Of a DNA stretch of 64,000 nt, positions 1 to 12,100 are shown piece after piece. Every line of letters starts with the position of its first letter. Position 1 is the stretch's first letter. The notes under the pieces were generated by a model. It was not told where the DNA came from and searched no databases. It saw only the letters and a list, made by a program, of their open reading frames with translations. The translations under genes were made by a program, and so were the position numbers. This stretch comes from Labilibacter marinus (GTDB lineage: Bacteria > Bacteroidota > Bacteroidia > Bacteroidales > Marinilabiliaceae), in NCBI RefSeq assembly GCF_001659685.2, contig NZ_LXYE02000060.1, positions 1 through 64,000 on the forward strand, in the 5' to 3' direction.

Positions 1-91
1 AGAAATATCTTTAAGCGTAACTTTGAAGTGTCAGTTATAAATACTTATTTGCTTTCACGGATTGCGCTGCGCTAAATCCGCGCGAGCTGGG
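1..91 (+). repeat. REP-bearing repeat, copy A
   Basis: This stretch is nearly identical to 22218-22308 in the same orientation. The last 35 bases (from 56) are a REP-like palindrome in which CGGATT and AATCCG pair around a GC-rich loop. At the second copy the repeat follows directly on the 3' end of a RAYT transposase fragment, so the first base of the window probably lies just behind another RAYT end; that is inference. Confidence 0.85.
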
Positions 92-146
92 TTATCGACT
101 TTATAACTATACGAACTCATTACTTTTTTTCTCGTGCCTTGTGGAA

Positions 147-188
147 CATCGGATAAGATAAAGTGTTGTTGCTTCAACTTATCCGATG
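147..188. other. Isolated 11-bp inverted repeat
   Basis: CATCGGATAAG at 147-157 is perfectly complementary to CTTATCCGATG at 178-188, leaving a 20-nt loop. No T-run follows, so it is not a typical terminator. It lies in a gene-free stretch. The rest of 189-670 is AT-rich and shows no gene or further repeat to me; it should contain the promoter of the operon starting at 671. Confidence 0.5.
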
Positions 189-670
189 AAAATTTAGGTT
201 TTTCTAGTACATCCTTAATTGCGAAGATTCATCCGCATTAATATCGTAATTTAAAAGCTTGAGGAATATGTACATACGAATCACTAGAAATGTCAGCTTC
301 TAATAGTTTTAATTTCCTTTCCATGTAAATGAATGTAAGGACGTAGTCACTCCGTTGTAAATAGGCTAGGCTTCATTAATTATAAACTTGCTAATGAACT
401 ATAAGAATTTACACTATTAGAATGTTGTATGGTTAATAATATTCTAAAATGTAATTAAATGTAAAAGGCAACTAACGTTGAATAAATAAGTGTTATTTAT
501 TTAAAATATAAATATACTTGCTAGCAGCTACTATACATCAACGATTACGGGCTTTTAGTTTGGTAGAATATTTTTAAAAGTTAAATAGCGTGAAACATTG
601 TAATTTAACATGCGTAGTGATATGAATTATATTAGTGTAATTAATTTATACATTAAAATTGGATTTATCT

Positions 671-1585
671 ATGCGCGTTGGGGTCATTGTTATTTTTAGT
701 TTGTTAAGTATTTGTGCAGAAGCACAGATAGATAGTCGTTTGAAAGATTTTTTTAAACGAAATAGAAAAGGAGAATATGTTAAAGTAGAACTTGTTAAAT
801 GGTTAGAACATAACAAACTGCCTAAGCAAGACGTGTTTGATTATGCTCTTTCAAGTACTGAACAAGATGTAGATTTTGCCTTTTATCTATTTTATCTCGA
901 GGTTATTATTGCTAAAGAAAAGGCTAATAAACAAGATAATGTTTTCTTTATTATCAATAAGGGCTTGAAACAGCTCCCAGAACAAAAACAATACACCCTA
1001 CTAAATTACTTACAAGAATTTCCTGTTAACAGTTTTAACGAACAAAGTAAAAGTCAGCTAGCCTCTATCTTCATCAATTCGGAAACAACACATATGGGTG
1101 ATTTGGTTCGTTTATGTGGAAAACTTCAGATTCATAGCTTAGCACCTTACTTGGAATCTTTATTATTAGAAGATAATATAAAGCCTTCGTTGAAATGGAA
1201 TATTCAGCTTGCTCTAGGTAGAATGGGGTATGTAGAGCATGTTAAAAACAGCTTAAATAAAGTGCAAAACATTGGTATAAACGACCAGGTGGTGTTTTAT
1301 TTAATTCCTGACTTATTGTATTTAAACAATCGTTTATGCTTCGATTTTATATTACAGCTAATATTACTTAATGAGGAAAACTGTACTTCTACTAATCCAG
1401 ATAATGAAGTAAGGATAAACTGTGCCTTTAGGTTAATTGAAATGATTGCTCCACATATTAAGGAGTTTCCTGTGCAACTGTATGATACAGGTGATATTAT
1501 AACAGATGACTATAGCAAAACCTTGTTAGAGGTTAGAAATTGGATTATTAAGTATAACTATTTATATGAGATTAATGAACTTTAA
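671..1585 (+). CDS. Exported HEAT-like helical repeat protein
   Basis: About 304 residues. The chosen ATG gives a clean signal peptide (MRVGVIVIFSLLSICAEAQ); an upstream in-frame TTG at 659 would only add four residues. The body is helix-rich and leucine-rich (for example the segments around residues 90-130 and 150-210), which resembles HEAT/ARM-type solenoids, but I cannot name a family. It is the first gene of a four-gene operon encoding very large exported proteins and overlaps the next gene by 11 bp, which implies translational coupling. A scaffold or chaperone role for the large partners is inference only. Confidence 0.7.
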   Translation: MRVGVIVIFSLLSICAEAQIDSRLKDFFKRNRKGEYVKVELVKWLEHNKLPKQDVFDYALSSTEQDVDFAFYLFYLEVIIAKEKANKQDNVFFIINKGLKQLPEQKQYTLLNYLQEFPVNSFNEQSKSQLASIFINSETTHMGDLVRLCGKLQIHSLAPYLESLLLEDNIKPSLKWNIQLALGRMGYVEHVKNSLNKVQNIGINDQVVFYLIPDLLYLNNRLCFDFILQLILLNEENCTSTNPDNEVRINCAFRLIEMIAPHIKEFPVQLYDTGDIITDDYSKTLLEVRNWIIKYNYLYEINEL

Positions 1586-4500
1586 GCCAAACCATCTTAT
1601 TCAGCCCATTAGACTACTAATTAAGCTAATTATTTGTTGCATTATAGCTTCAACTATGGGACCAAATATTTGGGCTAATCATTACGAGGTAGGCGCTGTT
1701 CGAAGTTTTTCAGGCATTTCTGTAGAAGAAACAAATGTTTCTTTGGCTGATGAATTATTAGAAGAAGTAGAAAGCGTTTCTGAAGCAGAATTAGCTATGG
1801 ATGCAGTAAAATCTGAGATCATAAAGCAAAATCGCTTTGTTAACCGTCTCGATTCAGCATCTTTTTTCTCCTTACCCATTGGCCTTACATATGATACAGA
1901 TACCCTAGCCGACCCTAATTATTTTATTATCATCGATAAGGCCACTATTTATCCCCAATATGCAGAATTTAGTGCGTTTATGTCTATACAAAATCCGATA
2001 GACAATAAAGTAATTCGTTTTAGAGCAGACAATATTAAATTTTCTTTTAAAAGTGGATTGATTGATGGTTTTGAATTAAAGTTAGTGAGTGAACTACGCA
2101 CTAAACTTGGAGAGAGTAGTTATATGTATTGGAAACCAGGAAGTTTTATTAACTGGGATTGTGCAGGTTTTAAAAGTTTAGGAATTAATGCGGCAGTTGA
2201 GCTAAATGAAGAGAAATATAAAAAAGTAGATGTTAATTCGGGTAAAGTAGGAGGTAAGGTAAGAACTGATTTCTTTATATCCGCTTCTAGCCTAAATGAT
2301 ATTGTTTTAGAACTTAGTTTTGAGCCTTTTAAAATTAAGGGATTTGATGAAGCTTACTTTTCATTTGAAAGTATTGTTCTTGATTGTAGCGATACACAGA
2401 ATTCACCCGGCTTTGTATTCCCGTCTGGTTATCCCGGTGGATATACTGGAGATATGGCTGCACTTTGGAGAGGTTTTTATGTAAAAGAGGCTTTAATTGT
2501 GTTAGACGGGAAGTATAAGAAGAGTGATGGCACGTCGACTTCGTTTTATGCCAGAGATTTAATATTAGATGATTTTGGACTGACGGGAGATATGGGGGTA
2601 GAAAATCTTTTATCATATGAGGAAGGAAAACTAGGTAGTTGGGCCATGTCTGTAACTCACTTTGAATTAAGTTTTTTTACCGGTGATTTTAAGAAGTTAG
2701 AATTAGATGGAGGTGTTAAAGTAGATGGTATAGATGATCCGATGAAGTTTGAAGCTTTATATGATGCAGATGGAAATTATCATTTTGGCATTACTCCAGG
2801 TAAAGAATTGCCATTTAATGTTTTTGCAGCCAAAGTGACGCTGGATCCTACATCACGAATTGATGTTTGGGTAGAACAAGGTAAGTTTATGCCAGCTGCT
2901 ACATTAACTGGTGATATCACCTTTGCTTGTGCTTCAAAAGCAGGGGCATCTGATAAGCTTGTTCAAATACCTTATATTGAGTTTCAGGAGATGCGCATAG
3001 CCACTAAAGCTCCGGAATTTGATATTAAATATGTGGCTTTAGCATCCAAAGAGGGAAAGCCTGATTTTAATAATTTTCCTATTGTAATAAAAGACATATC
3101 CTATCAAAAAAGAGGAGATGGCGTTGGACGGTTTGGATTTGATATTTTCATCAACCTTATACCGGCGGGCGAACTTGGAATTTCGGGAGGTACGGAGATA
3201 GGTATTGTAGCAGACCTAAGTAAAGGAAACTGGAAATTTAAGGGAATAGAAGTAGGAGCAATTACTATTGAAGCAAGTGTAGAAGGCTCGTTTGATATAA
3301 AAGGGACTATAGCATTTATTGAAGGAGACCCAATATACGGTAAAGGGTTTAGAGGAGATGTAGACGCCACTTTTGCTGAGACTTTTAATTTAAAAGCAAT
3401 TGCCGTTTTTGGTAAAGTAGATGGTTTTAGGTATTTCTTTGTTGATGCATTTTTACACGCAAAAGGTGGAGTCGGTGCTCATCCTTTTATTATGACTGGT
3501 TTTGGAGGTGGTTTGTTTTATAAAATGAAACAAGTCAACGAAGGAGAGGGTTCTAAATTCGGAGAATCACTTTCCGGTGTAACTTATGTACCAAGTTCGA
3601 ATGATTTTTTAACGATAAAAGCTGGATTAACCGCTGCTATAGTAAATGAAGAGTTGGTGAAATGCGAGGCCTCATTTACCATTGAGTTTACGTCATCGTT
3701 CGGAATAAAGAGGATACTCATCTTAGGTGAGGGAAGTGTTATTAATCTTAGTATAGAAGTATCTGAAGAGCAAATAAAGAAAATTACAAAGAATGTAGTA
3801 AAAGGGGAGTCTATCAAATATGAAATTCCTTCTCCAATAACTATGTCTGTATCTATATTAATGGATGTCGAGAATAGCACTTTTCATAGTGAGATGGAAC
3901 TTTATATAAATGTTGCAGGAGTTCTTAAGGGAGTTGGAGAAAGAAATAGAGCAGGTTGGGGAGTACTGCATATCGACCCAGATAAATGGTATTTACATAT
4001 GGGTACTCAAACCGATCCTATAGGTCTAAACTTTATTGGTTTGATGGAGGTTAAATCGTATTTCATGGCAGGCCATGATATCCCTGATGCTATGATGATG
4101 AACCAGCGTGTACTAGAGATTCTAGACATGGATCAGTCCGAATTTAATGGAGAACGAAAAGATGGAGAGCTAATAACGGGTAAAGGATTAGCTTTTGGAG
4201 CACATTTTAAATTTGATACTGGGGATTTAACCTTCCTTATTTTCTACGCTAAATTTGAACTTGGAGGTGGCTTTGATATCATGTTATTAGATTATGGTCC
4301 TAATGTTTTCTGTAAAGGTCGTTCTGGATTACCAGGGATTAATGGTTGGTATGCTAAAGGGCAAGCCTATGCCTACTTTGCAGGAGAAATCGGTATCAAA
4401 GTCAAAATCTTTGGTAAAAGAAAGAAATTTGATATTATAAATATTCAAGCAGCGGCAGCCATTCGAATGGAAGGGCCAAATCCAACCTGGCTAATGGGAG

Positions 4501-6116
4501 TTGTAGGTGGAAAGTATCGCATTTTAGGAGGTATGATTAAGGGTACTTGTAAGTTTAAAATGACGGTGGGTGAAAAATGTGAATTAAGAACTGCAAAGGA
4601 TCTTTCCGACCTTGAAATTATTGCCGACCTAACACCTGCCAAAGACGCGGAAGAAGTAGATGTATTTACCATGCCTCAAGCTGTATTTAATATGCCGGTA
4701 GATAAGGTGCTACATATTTCGGAGGATCCAGAATTAACCAAAACTTTTAAAATTAATCTTAATGAGTATGCTGTATACACTGAGGATGGAAGTAAGTATC
4801 CTGGGGAAATAGAGTGGAATGAGGACAAAACATCCTTGGCATACCGAATTCAAGAAATATTCTATTCAAACTCTACCTATAAAATAGTAGCAAAAGTTAG
4901 CTTCGATGAAAAAGTTAATGGTGAATGGCAACAGTATAAAGGTGATGATGGTAAAGTATATTACGAAACTAAAGAAGCCACCTTCAAAACGGGCAATCTT
5001 CCTGAAAAGATTCCTAATGATGCCATTGCATATTCTTATCCAATTGATAGAATGGTTAACTTTTATAAAGAGGAGTACAATAAAGCTTATGTTGCTTTTA
5101 ACCCTGGGGTAGCACCATTCTTTGAAAATACGGATGGTTATACTCAAAAGGCAAAATGGACAGAAGTTAATGGAGAATCAATGTATTTACCTGTTAAATA
5201 TAACAAAGATTCAAGAACCGTTGAGACGGATGTTCCTTCTGGTATATTGAACGGTAAAATTTACCGTTTCGATTTGGTGCATAAACCAATATCGAATGAT
5301 GCTTCAATAGATAGGAATGTAATAGAGAATAATGAACAAGCTATTAATGATGAGGAAGGAAATAGTGCTGAAGTAACTACACGTGAAGCTATCGGTGTTA
5401 TAAACGATGGTGAAGAAATAGATTTTTGGGGATTAGATTTTAGATGTAGTAAATACAATAAGTTTTTAGATAAAATTAATTACAATGAATTGAATGTACA
5501 ATTTTTATATAATATGAAAGTTGCCGTTGATTTTCCAGGGGTTACTATCCAGGCTGATGAGGTTTTTGATAAATATGAAATTAGTGGTTCAAATAATAAT
5601 TCACCGTTGATAGTGCACTCTGCCATTCTTGAACAATCTGATTGGTATTTATCTACATATGCAAAAATGATTTATAATAATTACCCATTGCATGACGATG
5701 CTAAAATTACTTGGCGTGAAACAAATGTAGATGGCATACCACCTGTTAAAAAGATTGATATCTGGCAAGTCGGATATAACGCGTTGCTTACTGATGGTGC
5801 GATATCGAGTGGTACTTATATTTCACCTGCTCAGGAATACCATATTGTATATACATTACCAAAATTATGGGCTGATGATTATGTTGATATAAGAAATAAA
5901 CTATCCAATCTGGTGGATGCGGGAATGATACCAAATAATTCGCAGGTTGACAAGATAATAAATACGTACCCCTGGCCTCAAGTGAGTAAAGGAAATTACC
6001 CTTACAAGCTTGAATATACTTTACCTGGAACGGGAAGAGTAACAAGTACGAAAGAAATTAATCTAATTAACAAATTTGATTTCGGTCAAGTAAACTTTAA
6101 AGAAAATGAATTGTAA
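1575..6116 (+). CDS. Giant exported protein with Ig-like domain (1513 aa)
   Basis: The signal peptide is hydrophobic around residues 12-35 and ends near WANHYE. Residues about 100-1000 are beta-rich, with many Gly-rich strands and no family I can name. Residues about 1028-1140 look like a bacterial Ig-like (Big_5/SbsA type) domain. I chose the ATG at 1575 over 1566 because it gives an 11-bp overlap (ATGAACTTTAAG across the previous stop) that matches the arrangement at the next junction (ATGAATTGTAAG at 6106). No T9SS C-terminal domain is visible. Position in the operon suggests a surface or periplasmic partner of the SprB-repeat protein. Function unknown. Confidence 0.85.
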   Translation: MNFKPNHLIQPIRLLIKLIICCIIASTMGPNIWANHYEVGAVRSFSGISVEETNVSLADELLEEVESVSEAELAMDAVKSEIIKQNRFVNRLDSASFFSLPIGLTYDTDTLADPNYFIIIDKATIYPQYAEFSAFMSIQNPIDNKVIRFRADNIKFSFKSGLIDGFELKLVSELRTKLGESSYMYWKPGSFINWDCAGFKSLGINAAVELNEEKYKKVDVNSGKVGGKVRTDFFISASSLNDIVLELSFEPFKIKGFDEAYFSFESIVLDCSDTQNSPGFVFPSGYPGGYTGDMAALWRGFYVKEALIVLDGKYKKSDGTSTSFYARDLILDDFGLTGDMGVENLLSYEEGKLGSWAMSVTHFELSFFTGDFKKLELDGGVKVDGIDDPMKFEALYDADGNYHFGITPGKELPFNVFAAKVTLDPTSRIDVWVEQGKFMPAATLTGDITFACASKAGASDKLVQIPYIEFQEMRIATKAPEFDIKYVALASKEGKPDFNNFPIVIKDISYQKRGDGVGRFGFDIFINLIPAGELGISGGTEIGIVADLSKGNWKFKGIEVGAITIEASVEGSFDIKGTIAFIEGDPIYGKGFRGDVDATFAETFNLKAIAVFGKVDGFRYFFVDAFLHAKGGVGAHPFIMTGFGGGLFYKMKQVNEGEGSKFGESLSGVTYVPSSNDFLTIKAGLTAAIVNEELVKCEASFTIEFTSSFGIKRILILGEGSVINLSIEVSEEQIKKITKNVVKGESIKYEIPSPITMSVSILMDVENSTFHSEMELYINVAGVLKGVGERNRAGWGVLHIDPDKWYLHMGTQTDPIGLNFIGLMEVKSYFMAGHDIPDAMMMNQRVLEILDMDQSEFNGERKDGELITGKGLAFGAHFKFDTGDLTFLIFYAKFELGGGFDIMLLDYGPNVFCKGRSGLPGINGWYAKGQAYAYFAGEIGIKVKIFGKRKKFDIINIQAAAAIRMEGPNPTWLMGVVGGKYRILGGMIKGTCKFKMTVGEKCELRTAKDLSDLEIIADLTPAKDAEEVDVFTMPQAVFNMPVDKVLHISEDPELTKTFKINLNEYAVYTEDGSKYPGEIEWNEDKTSLAYRIQEIFYSNSTYKIVAKVSFDEKVNGEWQQYKGDDGKVYYETKEATFKTGNLPEKIPNDAIAYSYPIDRMVNFYKEEYNKAYVAFNPGVAPFFENTDGYTQKAKWTEVNGESMYLPVKYNKDSRTVETDVPSGILNGKIYRFDLVHKPISNDASIDRNVIENNEQAINDEEGNSAEVTTREAIGVINDGEEIDFWGLDFRCSKYNKFLDKINYNELNVQFLYNMKVAVDFPGVTIQADEVFDKYEISGSNNNSPLIVHSAILEQSDWYLSTYAKMIYNNYPLHDDAKITWRETNVDGIPPVKKIDIWQVGYNALLTDGAISSGTYISPAQEYHIVYTLPKLWADDYVDIRNKLSNLVDAGMIPNNSQVDKIINTYPWPQVSKGNYPYKLEYTLPGTGRVTSTKEINLINKFDFGQVNFKENEL

Positions 6117-9100
6117 GTTTAATAATTTAAGGGTTACATTAGTTAGAGTTATTATTGTAGTTTGCTTATTGTTTTTTATAAAAATAGCAAATGCTCAAGA
6201 TCCTGTAAAATATTACGTTAAATTTCATTATGAATTTTATGGACTTGATTTAAGTAAGTATACGGTAAATCCAATTTCCTTCTCAGGACCTGGAAATTTA
6301 ACTTGGCATCACTCAAACCATACAGATATTGGAAGTGATTATGTATTGGGAAATGAAAGTATTGTAATGGAATCTCTTCCATCTAATATTTCATATTCTT
6401 ATAATGTTTTTGACAACAATTCATTTTCACACATAGAAAAAAATGATCCGTCGCAAGGAGATGATAGTTGGATTTTATGTGATAATGCTTACCTAAGTGG
6501 AGATGGTTTCCTTGAAGTTTCGTATAAACCAATTTTTAATGGAATTATCATTAATGATAGAATAGCTTGTGGCGATAATCCTATTAAAATTATACTTGGT
6601 CAAACTTCGAACCAGCTTTGTGGTGTTGATATTGAAGTAACAAATATTACTCGAATAGATCACTCTGTTATTATTGAAAATTGTACTGTGCATGATGACG
6701 GTGGCTATAAAGTAGCGTATATTAATGCTAATAAACTACCAGATAATACATGGTTAAATACGGAACTAGAGATTTCTGTAAAAAATCCAGAAGGTGCGGG
6801 TGAAGATTGTAATGTTATTAATGGCATTTATTTTTTACCAGAACCTAGTTTTTCAATAAGTAATACAACTCCCCCAACATGTTATAATACAAAGGATGAT
6901 CAAATCACTATAAGTAATTTACAAGTATCTAATGTTCCAGGGCGAGTACTAAGGTTAGATATTACTAAACTTTCCAATGAACCAGTTTCAGGATGCCCTA
7001 ATACAGAATATACTGTTGATGAATATCCTGATTCAACTTTTTATTGGAGTGGGCAAACAACAATACCGATTACAATTACAAACTCTGAAATAACAATACC
7101 TACTCAACTAGGTGTTGGAGCCTTTGCGGTTAAAGCATTTTATTATGATGGAAGTAATAGTTCCCTTTGTCCTGTAATTAAAACGGATTATTTTCACAAA
7201 GAGGAACTAAAACTAAGTATGGATGCCCCAACAGAATACTCAACTAGTGATGGAACTAACAAATCGTATCAGATTCCAAAATATAATAACACCATAACAA
7301 TAAGTGGGGCTATTTCAGGAAATCAAGGTTCTACTGAATTGTTTTATAAAAAGAATGGTGGAGCACAACAAGGAGCAATTTTTAATAATACCGAGTTTGA
7401 CCAAGGCTCTTATGAATTCTATGTTACAGATAATGCAGGATGTAAAAGCAAACCTATTAACTTATCATTTGTAAAACCCGAGGAAGTTAAGGCAACAGTT
7501 ACTCCCTATAATCCAGATTGTCATGAGAATAATACTTCTACACCTGCGAAAAAGTTGGGTAAAATTACTGTTAAAGTGACGGAAGGTGGAATACCAAACT
7601 TTTCTGCAACATTATCATGTTCAAGTCCGGTTTATTCTTCAACCCAAAGCTTTGGTTTAAACTCAGAACAAGAGTTTTCAGACCTTGAGCCCGGTACGTA
7701 TAATTTGCAAATTATAGATGAAGGTGGCAAAATAGTACATTCCCAAAATAACATTAATATATCTAGAACTGAATTGGTATTAGGCCTGGATAGTTATACA
7801 AATGCAACTTGTAGTAGTCTTTCAGATGGAACCATTACGGTGCAAGCTAGCGGTGGTATAGGAAGTTATACATACATGATAAATAGTGTTCAGGGAGTAG
7901 CTAATAACAACTTGAGAGGAGGGGCAACATACACGTGCACCGTATCTGATGATAACGGATGTATAGACGATCTAACACAACATATATCAGAACCATCTGT
8001 TTTAAGTGTTGCTTTGAGGTCAAAGGAGCCTTCTTCTTGTTCCGCGGCATATAATGGAAGTATTTCGTATACGGTTAATGGAGGTTGGGATGCAGAATCT
8101 ACTTTTACTGTTTCATATACAAGTGGTCCAACTATTTTTACTGCTGCTGATGTAGATTCAAATGGTAGAAATATAACAATCAATAATCTTAAAAATGGAT
8201 CGTACGTAGTTAATATAGTTAATGCAGCAGGCTGCTCTATTTCATACCCTTTTGATATTGACGTATCGTCAACCCCAATTTCTGTGGCTATTGATGATGT
8301 GATAAAACCATTATGTACCCATACTGTCGATGGCGAAAATAATAGTGGTGAGATAAAGTTCCTAGTTTCAAATGCCCAATTGGATGGAGGTGGATTACTT
8401 AAACTATCTATAGATGGTGGTGAATTTGCTGATTTTAACCCAACAGTTTATAAAGAGGGTCTATCTGGAACTAAAAGATATAATTTTACCTTAAAGGATT
8501 ATGTTGGATGTGAGGCTTCCATTAATAATTATCAAATTGGAGTAGCTCCAAACCAATTGGCCTTTCAAACAGGATATCCAACTTCAAACAATAGTTCTTG
8601 TCTTGAAGGGACCGACGGTGCCATTAACGTAGAATTAGTTGGAGGAAAAAAAACAGGAGGTAGTGATACTGAAAAGTATTTTTATAGTATTAATAATTCT
8701 GATTATACAGAGAATTCTAACAGTTCAGTTACATATTCAGTTCAGCGTACAGATACATATACTATAAAAGTAAAAGATGAAGCGGGTTGTTTTATAACTA
8801 CCGATATTTTAGTGGATTACAATTCAAACCCACTCGAAGCTTTTATTTTGACAATGGAAGAAGAACATTGCGATGCCTCTAACGATGGTGTAATTGATGT
8901 TTCAGGACTTCCAACAAGTTGGGATGGAAACCTTAACTACGATTTAGTAGGTCATCCTAATATATACAACTGGCAAAATAATACTAGTGGTAAATTCGAA
9001 GATCTAAATAAAGGTGTATATACAGTTAAAGTTTCTCATAACGTAAATGGTTGTTCGCACGAAGATGACATAACTGTAGGGAGTAATAATTTGGTTCCCA

Positions 9101-12100
9101 CAATTACTGCAATTACAGATACAAAACTGGCTTGTGAATCGGCTAATAATGGAGAAATAAGTTTATCCATAAATACAGCTTCTTATCCAACAAGCACTTT
9201 CCCAATTTTTAATTTTTTGGATCAAAGTGATAATAACGTTAATACTTTAAAAGAGGATAATGGTTTAAGTAGAGTCTATAATCAATTAGACAATCAAAAT
9301 TACGAAGTTCTCATTGAAGATGAATTTGGCTGTTCAGCTAATATACCTATTGTTGTTGAGTTAAATCCCAACTCTATTAAACCCGCTACTACCGATCCAT
9401 TCCTTAATATGGAGGCTTCTTGTATTGCAGCACAAAATGCTAAAATAAGGTTAAAAGCAGAGGATGGTGTTGCATTTACAGGAGGAGAGTACATGTATCA
9501 TTTGATAGAAGGAATCGATACCGTTAAAATACATGGAGTAGACGCGCTGTTTGCGAACTTACCTGTGGGTAACCATTATAAACTGGAAGCCATGGATGCA
9601 GAAGGTTGTAGAACTATTTTAAGTGAAGATGTGGTGACTACAGTAGATACGGATAGTTTAAACATATCGGCCATTACTGATGTAATTCACCCTAACTGCC
9701 ATAATGCAGCAACGGGCAGTATAACGCCAGTACTAGTTCCAAATATTGAACCTTCTAAAGATTCATTAGATTATATGTATTCAATAACGAGTACTGATTT
9801 TGCAGTTAATGATCAAATATTTGAACGGGGTAATTTAATTGTTTCTAGTTTACCGCATGGAACTTACAATTTAAGTGTTAAAAGTAGTGATGGTTGTTCC
9901 GCTATTTATCCTGGCATTGTTTTAAATAATCCTGATACTTTTAAAATTTTGGACTCCAAATATAATTACATCAGGGCGAAAGATGAAAGTACTGGAAAGT
10001 ATAGTATTACGGTTGAAAAGGGTAATCAAAAATATAATTACCAGTGGCTAAATGATAAAGGTGATGTTTTAGTCGATAGCATGTTTGCTTATTCGAACAT
10101 GTTCGATACTACTTTTGTCATAAAAAATCAACCCGCAGGAACCTATACTTTTAAACTTCAGGATACGGCTCAATGTAATTATTATGGTGAATGGTTTACT
10201 GAAACGCTTACTATAAAGGAACCTGTAAATGCTTTAGGAATACAGAATGATGTGGTTACAGATGTAAGTTGTAATAAACTTGAGGATGGTGCTATTTATG
10301 TGGACGGTTTTGGTGGTTGGGGAGATGCTGATGATTATAAATATTCGTTAGATACCATTAAAAATGGTTGGTTACCGTACCATAGCTTTATAAATAAAAT
10401 AGCTGGTGATTATACAATTTTTGTAAAAGATACTGCTCAGGTGGTTTATCAAGAGATTTTTACGATTGATCAACCAGATACCTTAAATATTTTTATTGAT
10501 GACTCTTTTAAAGCATCATGTCCTAACTATATCGATGGTTGGGTGCAAGCTTCGGTGAGCAACGATGTAAAGTATACCGATTTTTTAAACTATTTTATTT
10601 TAGATGCAGAAAATGATACGGTAGTTAAAACGGATTCAAAAGGGGATACTTACTTTTTTAATCATTTACGAAAAGGAGCATATCAATTATTTGTAAAAGA
10701 TAATAATGCCTGTGTAGCTTCAAAACCATTTAGTATTGAGGAACCAGACACGGCAAAGATAGCCCTCAACAATAATTACATTATTAAAAAAGGAGATGAT
10801 ACTGGTTGGATTAACGGTAGTGTAATAAAAGGAAATGAGTTTTTCGATTATAGATGGTTAAGTAAAGGTGATATCAACCCAATTATAGAAGGGCAAACAA
10901 ATAGTGCATTGCTTATCGAAAAATTAGTTACTGGAGATTATATACTAGAAGTCCGAGATACTGCAGGCTGTGTATACGAAGATGAGGAATGGATGAGAAG
11001 AGAAATCAGCATTGTAGAACCAGACTTGGCCTTATCGTTTGATACTACCCAATTAATAGCGCCTACCTGTAATGGCTTATCCGATGCGGACTTTAAAATT
11101 CAAGGTAAAGGTGGTTGGGGAGATTATATCTACGTACTGAACGAAGATACAGTTGTAGATGGCGTTTTTACCGGTTTAACAGCTGGCGATTATCAATTAA
11201 CAGTAATGGATAGTGTGGATGTTAAACATGAGCAAAACATTACGATTACCGAACCAGATGTATTAGTCGCATCTATTCGCGATACCAAGGATATTGATTG
11301 TTATGAGGGGAATGACGGACATATTACCTTAAATATTTTAGGAGGTAATGCTGATTACAAAGTATCAGTTGATGAAACGAACTGGTTTTTGGGAGATTCG
11401 GTACCTGATTTAACCGCTGGACTCTATGATGTTTTTGTAAAAGACAAGTTAGGTTGTGAAACCCAGCAGAACAATATAACGCTTACGCAGGAGTCTGAGT
11501 TAGTTCAAACCTTTAACGATATTATAAAATCGCGTTGTTCAAAAGACGTGGGAGAAATTAAGTCGGCTTATACAGGTGGCGTATTACCATATGCTTATAC
11601 GTGGCAAAAAGATACCGTTTTTGCAGATAATTCAACCCAAATATTAGATTTAGATTATTCAACGCCAAACATCAACCAGTTGTATTCATCCAGATATTTT
11701 CTTGAGGTTCGTGATGCCTATAATTGTCCGTACCATTTTGAGTTTTTATTGGGAGATATCACCAATTTGAGTATCGACTCTATTCAGGTAAAGGATGTGG
11801 ACTGTTATGCTTATGCAGATGGTCAGGCCAAGGCATTTGTTAGCTTGGGTAACCCTAGAAACGAAGAGCCAAAGTATAATTACTCTTGGGCAAAAGAAGT
11901 GCCTGTTAGTGAAAATGATTCAGCTTGGGCCATGGAAACAGGCGTGTATAGCTTGTTGGTTCGTGATACTTTAGGTTGTGCAGTTACTAAGGAGTTTACT
12001 ATCGGTACACCTGATGACTTGAATTATAAGGTAGATAAAATTGTTCAACCACTGTGTTTGGGTGGAGAGAAAGGAGCGCTTGATGTAGTTGCTACTGGAG